From Deltaproteobacteria bacterium (GTDB taxonomy: Bacteria; Desulfobacterota; GWC2-55-46; S146-70; JAUXIU01): a stretch of 21,342 nucleotides of DNA. The notes below the pieces were generated by a model. That model had not been told where the DNA came from, ran no database searches, and saw only the letters and a program-made list of their open reading frames with translations. The DNA lies in assembly GCA_030620895.1 (NCBI GenBank), contig JAUXIU010000002.1, positions 1-21,342 of the forward strand. Reading direction: 5' to 3'. Position numbers and translations under genes: made by a program. This document shows, one piece after another, positions 14,224-20,493 of the stretch; the stretch's first letter is position 1, and every line of letters starts with the position of its first letter.

Positions 14224-15615
14224 TTAGAAGTACATATCTCTACCCCCCTCTTCCACCTCTTTCAGCTTCTTTTTAGTTGCTGACCGGATTTTCTGATCCT
14301 TTATCGATGCCAATTGCTCTCGAATTATGGCTTCACCTGCCTTCTGTAAATTATCTGCACCAAAGTCAAGCAGGTATTCCTTGAAGGTCAAGAGTGAATT
14401 TGGGAGGCAGAATCTCTGGATCTGTCCCGGTTTTGCATAATCCATAAACTCCCTACCCGTCCTACCTACCCTGTAACATGCCGTGCAGAAGCTTGGGGTA
14501 AAACCGTGTCTGGAGATGTCATTTATAACTTCGGATGTTGTCCTCTTGTCTCCTAACAAAAATTGACCACTCGAATTGCCAGAATTATCCTTTCTACTGT
14601 AACCACCGGGGTATGTCTTTGAATTTGCACTTATCTGAGATATACCAATGTTTAAAAGCTCGTCTCTGAATATGGCATCCTCTCTTGTGCTGAGGATCAT
14701 CCCAGTATATGGAACAGCCAACCTCAATATAGCCACAAGTTTTTTAAAAGACTCATCGGAGACCTTATAAGGAGGGTGTTTTGAGATAGGGGAGTTTGAG
14801 GCAGGCTCAATCCTCGGTACTGAGATAGTATGCGGGCCTACGCCGAATTCACCTTCAAGATGACGTACATGGCACAGAAGGGCAAGGGTCTCAAATCTAT
14901 AGTCATAGAGACCGAAGAGTACACCCATCCCTACATCGTCTATGCCTGCCTCTTGTGCACAGTCCAACGCAAATAATCTGGTGATATAATCGCTTTTTGG
15001 CCCTGCAGGATGAAACCTCCTGTATGTGGGTTGATGGTATGTCTCCTGAAATAGCTGATATGTACCTATGCCGGTTGATTTTAGTCTCTGAAATCCCTTT
15101 ACCGACATTGGTGCTACATTGATATTGACCCTCTTTATCCCACCAACCTCAGTCCTCGTACCGTAAATTACCTCGATTGCCCTTTCTATATAATCTATTC
15201 CACACCGAGCGGGGTCCTCCCCCGCGACAAGAAGCAACCTCTTATGTCCATCTCTTATCAATACCTCCGTCTCCAGCGCTACCTCCTCATATGTAAGGAC
15301 ATTCCTCTCCGCTACTCGATTCTCCCTTCTAAAACCACAGTAGAGGCAACTGTTTATACAGGTACTTGAGAGGTAAAGTGGTGCAAACAAGACAAGCCGC
15401 TTCCCATATACAGACTCTTTTACAGACCCTGCAGCACAATATATCTCATTAACCTTCTCCTTATCCGTGCACTGGAGGAGGGCTGCAGCCTCCTCTAGCT
15501 CAAGGCCCTTGAGGGATATGCCTTTCTGTATAATAGAATTTATATCCCTGAGAGGCACATCCCTTGTTCGTTTAAGTAGAGTGTTAATCTTCTCTACAGG
15601 GATAAAGCTATCCAT
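14224..15615 (-). CDS. hydG: HydG-family radical SAM tyrosine lyase (CO/CN-forming)
   Basis: 463 residues from the ATG at 15615, preceded by GGAGGT 4 nt upstream. This overlaps the upstream hydE stop by 8 bp, so translation is probably coupled. In its family HydG cleaves tyrosine to CO and cyanide and builds Fe(CO)(CN) units on an auxiliary cluster for the [FeFe]-hydrogenase H-cluster. Seen here: radical SAM CX3CX2C (Cys86, Cys90, Cys93, in STCINSCLYCGFRREN), the ETYHQPTY and GPKSDY motifs, GIDDVGMGVLFGLYD, GPHTISVPRIEPA with the His expected to bind the labile iron, and the C-terminal CX2CX22C (Cys377, Cys380, Cys403). The last motif separates HydG from ThiH. Neither hydF nor an [FeFe]-hydrogenase gene is in the window. 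Confidence 0.93.
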   Translation of the reverse strand: MDSFIPVEKINTLLKRTRDVPLRDINSIIQKGISLKGLELEEAAALLQCTDKEKVNEIYCAAGSVKESVYGKRLVLFAPLYLSSTCINSCLYCGFRRENRVAERNVLTYEEVALETEVLIRDGHKRLLLVAGEDPARCGIDYIERAIEVIYGTRTEVGGIKRVNINVAPMSVKGFQRLKSTGIGTYQLFQETYHQPTYRRFHPAGPKSDYITRLFALDCAQEAGIDDVGMGVLFGLYDYRFETLALLCHVRHLEGEFGVGPHTISVPRIEPASNSPISKHPPYKVSDESFKKLVAILRLAVPYTGMILSTREDAIFRDELLNIGISQISANSKTYPGGYSRKDNSGNSSGQFLLGDKRTTSEVINDISRHGFTPSFCTACYRVGRTGREFMDYAKPGQIQRFCLPNSLLTFKEYLLDFGADNLQKAGEAIIREQLASIKDQKIRSATKKKLKEVEEGGRDMYF

Positions 15616-16921
15616 GTGGACCTCCAATGCCGATATCCGTTGGTGCCCTTCCAACGGAATATAGAAGTTCCAGAGTGTCTCTTATCTCACTTTTTACATC
15701 ATCTGTTTCTGATCCCTTGCCCGGATATATTGAATAGTGTTTACGATACTTCCGTGGTGTAAGATTTATCATCATGGAGTTTCCTCCTGCCATGAGCCCC
15801 TTTTTTATGCCTTCCTTCCCAAAGAGCCTCTCAACAGCAGATGTTACAAGTATACTTCCATTTGGATTCAAAATCCTTGCAACTGCTATAACCTTGAGGA
15901 TAGTATCAATATCAACCTGCGGTGTGTCTCCAAGGGGGGTTTCAGGGTGAGGCACAAGCGGACCAAATGAGTACATCTCCGTATCTAATAAACTGGCGAG
16001 CATGATATCATTCAGAAGGTCTTCTTCTCTCTGGCCCGGGAGACCAACAATAGAACCGGTAGCTATAATATAACCTATATCTTTTAAATTCTTAAGCAAT
16101 TGAACCCTCTTTTCATAGTGGATGGTTGAATGAAATTCAGCGTATAGATTTGAATTTGAAGTCTCGAACCTCATAAGGACGCCCCTGGCGCCGGCGTTAT
16201 ATAAAACCTTGTAGGACTCAATATCCCTTTCACCGATACTCAGGATAATAAGCACACCATGCCTTTTCCTTATTCTCCGGATGATATCTACAAGCCTTTC
16301 CGTGGTATAGTAACTGTCTTCCCCGGATTGGAGTACCAGCGCCTTAAAACCAAGTTTATCAACAGCCTTACATGCGGCTTCAACTATCTCATCAACTCCC
16401 ATCCTGTATCTTTTTACATCCGTATTTTCTTTCCTTAACCCACAGTATGCGCAGTCATTCTTGCAGATATTGGAGAACTCTATGATCCCGTGGACACAGC
16501 ATGAATTCTTGTGTTTCCTATGCCGAATAAGATTTGCTGTCTTGCAGATCAGTTCGAGATTCTCTCTGTCACTGCATTTTAATATTGCAATCAGCTCGTC
16601 CCTTGACAAGGGTGTACCCTCTTCCGCCTTCTTTAAGATATTCGCAATCTCTGTACCTGTCATTCCAGATTGCAAACCCTCTTCAGAAAGTCTCCTGTCC
16701 CTCTCTCTTAACCTGAAGAATGTCTCCCGCCACCCATCGAGTATACAGACAGCATCCTCTTCCGGGATTATCTGGACAATAAGGCCGCCCTGGGCAAAGA
16801 CATAGTCCCCAACCCTTACATCCTCCATGTCAGAATAGGCCTCCTTCTTCTCACCGAAATAGTCTATTACGGCTATATCATCATTTATATCAACCACCTT
16901 ACCTGGAATGGCGTAACACAT
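15608..16921 (-). CDS. HypC-HydE fusion: HypC chaperone domain plus HydE-family radical SAM maturase
   Basis: 437 residues. Residues 1-~60 are a HypC/HupF domain: MCYAIPGKVV at the start with the conserved Cys2, then IAVIDYFGEKKEA, VRVGDYVFAQGGLIVQ and PEEDA. HypC carries the Fe(CN)2CO unit in [NiFe]-hydrogenase assembly. The His usual in the VHxGxA segment is Gln44 here. Residues ~90-437 are HydE: GIIEFSNICKNDCAYCGLRKEN with the radical SAM CX3CX2C (Cys153, Cys157, Cys160), VLQSGEDSYYTTE, GARGVLMRFETSN, TGSIVGLPGQREEDL, and GNSMMINLTPRKYRKHYSIYPGK. HydE acts on the HydG product in H-cluster assembly. Both domains are in one uninterrupted frame and the ATG gives the exact HypC N-terminus, so a frameshift artefact is unlikely. 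The gene is followed at once by hydG. Confidence 0.92.
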   Translation of the reverse strand: MCYAIPGKVVDINDDIAVIDYFGEKKEAYSDMEDVRVGDYVFAQGGLIVQIIPEEDAVCILDGWRETFFRLRERDRRLSEEGLQSGMTGTEIANILKKAEEGTPLSRDELIAILKCSDRENLELICKTANLIRHRKHKNSCCVHGIIEFSNICKNDCAYCGLRKENTDVKRYRMGVDEIVEAACKAVDKLGFKALVLQSGEDSYYTTERLVDIIRRIRKRHGVLIILSIGERDIESYKVLYNAGARGVLMRFETSNSNLYAEFHSTIHYEKRVQLLKNLKDIGYIIATGSIVGLPGQREEDLLNDIMLASLLDTEMYSFGPLVPHPETPLGDTPQVDIDTILKVIAVARILNPNGSILVTSAVERLFGKEGIKKGLMAGGNSMMINLTPRKYRKHYSIYPGKGSETDDVKSEIRDTLELLYSVGRAPTDIGIGGPHG

Positions 16922-16946
16922 TTAACTATTACCCTTCATCAAATAT

Positions 16947-16973
16947 GTTTCCAGTGCAAAAACCCCTGGAAAC
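16947..16973. repeat. R1 hairpin repeat upstream of the hypC-hydE gene
   Basis: Perfect GTTTCCAG/CTGGAAAC stem and the loop TGCAAAAACCC, identical to the 13210 and 14184 copies. It is followed by TAATCAT and then directly by an R2 hairpin. It starts 26 bp upstream of the hypC-hydE ATG. Confidence 0.85.
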
Positions 16974-16979
16974 TAATCA

Positions 16980-17009
16980 TTGATTTTACGCTTTTTGCAG
17001 TAAAATCAA
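16980..17009. repeat. R2 hairpin repeat
   Basis: TTGATTTTAC, a 10-nt loop GCTTTTTGCA, then GTAAAATCAA: a 10-bp perfect stem. It differs from the R2 at 13277 by one loop base. It lies 6 bp from the R1 copy at 16947-16973, and the two loops are complementary at 9 of 10 positions. Confidence 0.8.
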
Positions 17010-17069
17010 ATAAGAACAGCCACGATTGCTGTAACTGCTTACCCTTTGCAAGAAAAGTCTGTACTGCGA

Positions 17070-17525
17070 CTAGCTATAGAAACATTGAATAAGCTGGAGG
17101 CGTGTATTAAGGACCCTCTCTGATGTCATCTTTGCCACCCTTCTCATAATGAGGAAACCCATGCGGTAGTCCTTCTCTATAAGTGCCATAAGCTTTTTTC
17201 CGTCTATAGAGAAAACAGAAGAATCCTTTACACATCTAGCGGATGCAGTGAATTTGAAAGGTTCTACAAGGGCAGACCAGCCAAAGGAATCAGCAAAGTG
17301 TGACACGGTTAATACGCTTATATACTTTCCACCTGTTACTTTTATATCTATCGATATCATCCCTTTTTTAAGTACATAGAGGTGTTCTGCAAGAGAATCT
17401 TCGACAAATACAAAATCTCCCTTTTTGTAGCTTTCCTCACAACAGAGATCCTGTAAAGACCTCAACTCATCCTCTGTAAAGTCCTTGAAGAATGCGATTT
17501 TCTTCAGATCATCGTATTCAATCAT
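17070..17525 (-). CDS. Cyclic nucleotide-binding-fold protein without a DNA-binding domain
   Basis: 151 residues from the ATG at 17525, which has GGAGGG 6 nt upstream. A start at 17546 is possible but has a poorer site. The whole protein is one CNMP-binding beta-roll (about residues 5-120: FFKDFTEDELRSL, KKGDFVFVEDSLAEHLYVLKKGMISI, FADSFGWSALVEPFKFTASARC) with a short helical tail. There is no helix-turn-helix. In the phosphate-binding cassette, the Glu of FGExAL is replaced by Trp and the usual Arg is absent, so classical cAMP binding is doubtful. Stand-alone domains of this type occur beside soluble group 3 hydrogenase genes, which suggests a sensor or structural role for the hydrogenase. 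That role is an inference. Confidence 0.8.
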   Translation of the reverse strand: MIEYDDLKKIAFFKDFTEDELRSLQDLCCEESYKKGDFVFVEDSLAEHLYVLKKGMISIDIKVTGGKYISVLTVSHFADSFGWSALVEPFKFTASARCVKDSSVFSIDGKKLMALIEKDYRMGFLIMRRVAKMTSERVLNTRLQLIQCFYS

Positions 17526-17556
17526 ATAACCCTCCTTCTGTATCAATGACAGGAAT

Positions 17557-17642
17557 TAGCTTTTTAGCTTCTTAGCTTTTTAGGGAAAAACAGGGAGTGG
17601 TTTCCAACCTAAGAAGCTAATAAGCTACAACCTAAAAAGCTA
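17557..17642. repeat. Palindromic element with short-unit arms (copy 3)
   Basis: The ends TAGCTTTTTAG (17557-17567) and CTAAAAAGCTA (17632-17642) are perfect inverted repeats. Inside the arms, TTAGCTT-type units recur with a 7-9 bp period, and the right arm is a variant of the left. It lies in the 228-bp spacer between the protease gene and the cNMP-fold gene. Confidence 0.55.
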
Positions 17643-17707
17643 TCTGGCCTCTTAACCTTTACCTTTTTCAAATGACCATTAACAGTCTTCATTCCTCAAT
17701 TTAAAAA

Positions 17708-17743
17708 CTCGCAACCCGCAACCCGCAACTCGTAACCCGTAAC
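17708..17743. repeat. 7-bp tandem repeat array
   Basis: Five 7-bp units of the form C-Y-C-G-Y-A-A: CTCGCAA, CCCGCAA, CCCGCAA, CTCGTAA, CCCGTAA. The array shares 16 consecutive bases with the right arm of the palindromic element at 2376-2450. It may be half of such an element. No left arm is evident. Confidence 0.6.
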
Positions 17744-17753
17744 AAGATTTCGG

Positions 17754-18236
17754 CTACGTTTGTGTATGATCTGTGATCATCTTCTTTATAAATCTTACCG
17801 CTTCCGGTATAAATCTCTTACACTCAGCTGATAATTCCATGGTGGGCGAGATATTTTTCGCAGAGACACCCAAAATAGATATTGGAGGTGTGTTCATTTC
17901 CAACCTCTTCATGAGTACAAGGCAAGAGCCCAGTTCCATATCGTGCATCGAATACACAGCTCCTTCACTCTCTTCATTAAGATCATCTGGGGAAAAGAGC
18001 CTCATACCGGAAAAAGACCCCTGCTTATCTCTTATGGCATCGATTATAATTACCCTCTGATAGTCAGATAGCATCTCTAAAAGGCCCAGGCCGGCCGTGC
18101 CGCCGTCAATAATATCGACAAAATCTGGAAAATTGATTCTCCTTAGTTCATTTACTATGTGAATGCCAACACCATCATCCCCCATCAGGAGATTACCCAG
18201 TCCAAGTATAAGAACCTTTTTTTCATTACTCGACAA
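17754..18236 (-). CDS. [NiFe]-hydrogenase maturation protease (HyaD/HycI family)
   Basis: 160 residues. The family is a nickel-dependent endopeptidase that removes the C-terminal tail of the large subunit after Ni insertion. Signatures: VLILGLGNLLMGDDGVGIHIV with the metal-binding Asp, IIDGGTAGLGLLEML, VIIIDAI with a second Asp, and a His in SMHDMELG. The start is a TTG at 18236. A strong GAGGTGAAG precedes it, and the start overlaps the large-subunit stop by 11 bp, so the pair is translationally coupled. The natural substrate is the large subunit encoded directly upstream, whose predicted tail is FLEVKFVE. Confidence 0.92.
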   Translation of the reverse strand: MSSNEKKVLILGLGNLLMGDDGVGIHIVNELRRINFPDFVDIIDGGTAGLGLLEMLSDYQRVIIIDAIRDKQGSFSGMRLFSPDDLNEESEGAVYSMHDMELGSCLVLMKRLEMNTPPISILGVSAKNISPTMELSAECKRFIPEAVRFIKKMITDHTQT

Positions 18237-19512
18237 ACTTCACCTCAAGGAAATGCGTGGAACACGATATACACGGGTCATAGGCCCTTACCAGCATCTC
18301 CAACCTCTGCTCAATCTCGTTCTTCGGAAGTTCAATAATAGTGGGTACCATTGATCGGATATCCTCTTCGATATTTAAAAGGTTCTGGGCCGTGGGAATT
18401 ATACAATTTACACCCTGAATTACCCCTTTTTCATCTATATCGTATTCATGATAGAGTGTACCTCTCGGCGCTTCAACCGCCCCCACACCATTTCCAGCTT
18501 TTACCTTTATCTGAGATTTCTCACCTCTGAGACTGCGGGAGGAAAGCAGGTCCAGGAGCTTTAAAGAATCGTGTATGCAATGGATAGATTCCACCACCTG
18601 AGCTATATTGTTCATGAATGGATTCGTTGATGGCGGTTCAAGACCAAGTCTCCGTGCCGCCTCTTTTGCCTCATCACATAAATATTCGTAATTATTATTC
18701 ACCCTCGCAAGCGCACCCACCATAATTGATTCATCGCCTGATCTGGCATGTTTTGCTGTAGAATATTCTATAACTTCTTCGGTAATCAATTCTTTATACC
18801 TTGCAGGTTCAATAGGAGGGATACCTTTCTTGTATAATCTTCCGTCATAGAGGGCATATTCATCTTTACTCCTCAAAGATATATATCTGGTTGCCCTGTT
18901 AAATTCAGGCATTTTTATGCCCTCAAAAAACCTTATAGTCTCATCCATATCAGGTGCAGTGCTTTCCAGCAAACCTCGAACCTCGTCGAGATCCTTCTGG
19001 GTAGGCAATCTCTTAAAACCACCTATATCCATCCCTATAGGATGGACATGCCTGCCTACAAGCACCCTGCATACCTCATTGGCTGCCCTCTTCAACCTGA
19101 GGGCCCTTCTGACTATATCAGGGTTTGTATCAACCATCGGTATTATCGATCCAACACCAAAGAAATCAGGTAAAGCCAGGAGATATACATGTAGTATATG
19201 GCTCTGTAAGACCTCTGCATTTATTAATATCTTTCTAAGCAGTACAGTCTCCTCGGAGGGAGCAATGTCCATAGCAGCCTCACATGCCTTGATGGAAGCT
19301 GTAGTATGACTTATGGCACAGATACCGCATATCCTTGATGTAATATGGGGGGCCTCATCAAATCTACGTCCCTTCAGCATAACCTCAAAGAAGCGCGGAG
19401 ACTCGACTATCTCGAGTCTCAATTCTTCTATCGTACCCTCTCTGATATTCAGGACCAGATTGCCGTGTCCTTCAATCCTCGTTATATGGTGTAAGTGGAT
19501 ATCGTGTGTCAT
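18226..19512 (-). CDS. [NiFe]-hydrogenase large (alpha) subunit, group 3b-like
   Basis: 428 residues. The Ni-Fe site ligands are present as RICGIC (Cys62, Cys65) and DPCISC (Cys414, Cys417). The C-terminal extension after His420 is only 8 residues, so processing would be short. The N-terminal ITRIEGHGNLVLNI, the segment IIPTAQNLLNIEEDIRSM and the C-terminus VRAYDPCISCSTH look most like cytoplasmic group 3b (sulfhydrogenase-type, NADP-linked) alpha subunits, as remembered from archaeal examples. The ATG overlaps the small-subunit stop (ATGA). The catalytic subunit oxidises or evolves H2. Group 3c is the main alternative. Confidence 0.93.
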   Translation of the reverse strand: MTHDIHLHHITRIEGHGNLVLNIREGTIEELRLEIVESPRFFEVMLKGRRFDEAPHITSRICGICAISHTTASIKACEAAMDIAPSEETVLLRKILINAEVLQSHILHVYLLALPDFFGVGSIIPMVDTNPDIVRRALRLKRAANEVCRVLVGRHVHPIGMDIGGFKRLPTQKDLDEVRGLLESTAPDMDETIRFFEGIKMPEFNRATRYISLRSKDEYALYDGRLYKKGIPPIEPARYKELITEEVIEYSTAKHARSGDESIMVGALARVNNNYEYLCDEAKEAARRLGLEPPSTNPFMNNIAQVVESIHCIHDSLKLLDLLSSRSLRGEKSQIKVKAGNGVGAVEAPRGTLYHEYDIDEKGVIQGVNCIIPTAQNLLNIEEDIRSMVPTIIELPKNEIEQRLEMLVRAYDPCISCSTHFLEVKFVE

Positions 19513-20246
19513 ATCTCTATATCTTCCAATCCATTAAAAAAACCTAACTTACTGCGGATCTCGTCCTTCGAAAACCCCTTCTCCAACAGGATATTGACCA
19601 AAGACTCGATATTCGGCTCTTCTACAAGCCCCCTGCACCCGGCACAGGAGTCTTTATAGGTGGGGCATATAGCGTCACAGCCTGCACGGGTTATAGAACC
19701 AAGACACCACTTGCCCTGTTCTACCAGACATATATTTCCCTTCGACCGACATTCAACACATACTGGATAATCGGGGAGTCTTGGCTCTATCTTAAGTATC
19801 AAAGACTGGACAAATCTTAAAAACTCACACTTGTCTATAGGACAGCCAGGCATGACATAATCAACCGGGACTACATCTTTTATCCTCCTTGTTGGAATAG
19901 TATCTGTAAAGAGGTCTTTCCTATTATAGACTGAAGGGAGCCATCCATCCATGGGATGTAAGTTCTTAAGGTTATTGACACCACCGAGATGAGCACAGGC
20001 GCCAAAAGCTATCAAAATCTCGGCCTTCTCTCTAATACTCTTTAACGTTTCTATCTCGGATTCCCTTGTTATCGACCCTTCTATAAAGGCAATCTGATAA
20101 TCCTCACCTTTTTCACTCATTGCCTCCCTGAAATTTACAAACTCAACCTGATCTATGAGTGAGGCAAACTCCTCTTCCAGATTAAATACCTGGAGCTGGC
20201 AACCCTCACAACTTGTAAAGCTGAATACCCCAATCTTCGGTTTCAT
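19509..20246 (-). CDS. [NiFe]-hydrogenase small (delta) subunit, group 3b-like
   Basis: 245 residues from the ATG at 20246, which gives the family start MKPKIGVFSFTSCEGC. The frame is open further up to 20345, but that would add a non-family hydrophobic stretch. Cluster-binding cysteines are visible: Cys13 and Cys16 in TSCEGCQ, FGACAHLGG, MPGCPIDKCEF, and a C-terminal block (PVCVECRSKGNICLV, GKWCLG, ITRAGCDAICPTY, SCAGCRG) that should bind further [4Fe-4S] clusters. There is no Tat signal, so it is cytoplasmic. The C-terminal DEIRSKLGFFNG is also as in group 3b delta subunits. The usual beta (Fe-S) and gamma (NAD(P)/FAD) subunit genes are not upstream in this window. A 135-bp palindromic element and then a TatD-radical SAM gene occupy that position. 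Confidence 0.93.
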   Translation of the reverse strand: MKPKIGVFSFTSCEGCQLQVFNLEEEFASLIDQVEFVNFREAMSEKGEDYQIAFIEGSITRESEIETLKSIREKAEILIAFGACAHLGGVNNLKNLHPMDGWLPSVYNRKDLFTDTIPTRRIKDVVPVDYVMPGCPIDKCEFLRFVQSLILKIEPRLPDYPVCVECRSKGNICLVEQGKWCLGSITRAGCDAICPTYKDSCAGCRGLVEEPNIESLVNILLEKGFSKDEIRSKLGFFNGLEDIEI

Positions 20247-20324
20247 ATTGAAATAATTTTCCCTCTTTATGTATTTCAGTTGAATGAAATATATGTATTG
20301 GAATGATGTCCATAAAGTGAACGT

Positions 20325-20459
20325 TACAAAATTTTTGGGGTACACTCTTGGCGAAGTTTGCGTCCCTGAAAGGGCGAATCTTAAGTGTCTGAGGCCGTAA
20401 GGCCGAGTTTTAAGATTCGAGCAAATAAGCCCTAGAATGGGTCAAAAATTCTGTAAGAG
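20325..20459. mobile_element. MITE-like nested palindromic element upstream of the hydrogenase genes
   Basis: A 135-bp segment flanked by direct AACGT (20320-20324 and 20460-20464). Near the ends, TTACAAAATTTTTG and the reverse complement of CAAAAATTCTGTAA match at 13 of 14 bases. Within it, CGAATCTTAA (20375-20384) and TTAAGATTCG (20410-20419) form a perfect 10-bp stem enclosing GGCC-GTAA-GGCC. The segments GGCGAAGTTTGC and GCAAATAAGCC also pair partly. It is non-coding. It lies about 80 bp upstream of the small-subunit start and could be a non-autonomous transposon or a structured RNA. Confidence 0.5.
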
Positions 20460-20493
20460 AACGTATGGATATTATTTCAATACTTAAACTATT

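Noticed and set aside
15608..16921. HypC-HydE as two genes joined by a sequencing error
   Set aside because: The frame runs without a break through the linker, codon use is uniform, and the single start gives a perfect HypC N-terminus; no HydE start or ribosome-binding site was noticed near residue 85-95.
13210..17009. R1/R2 copies as a CRISPR array
   Set aside because: Copies are kilobases apart, lie in operon spacers, and have no regular spacers or cas genes.
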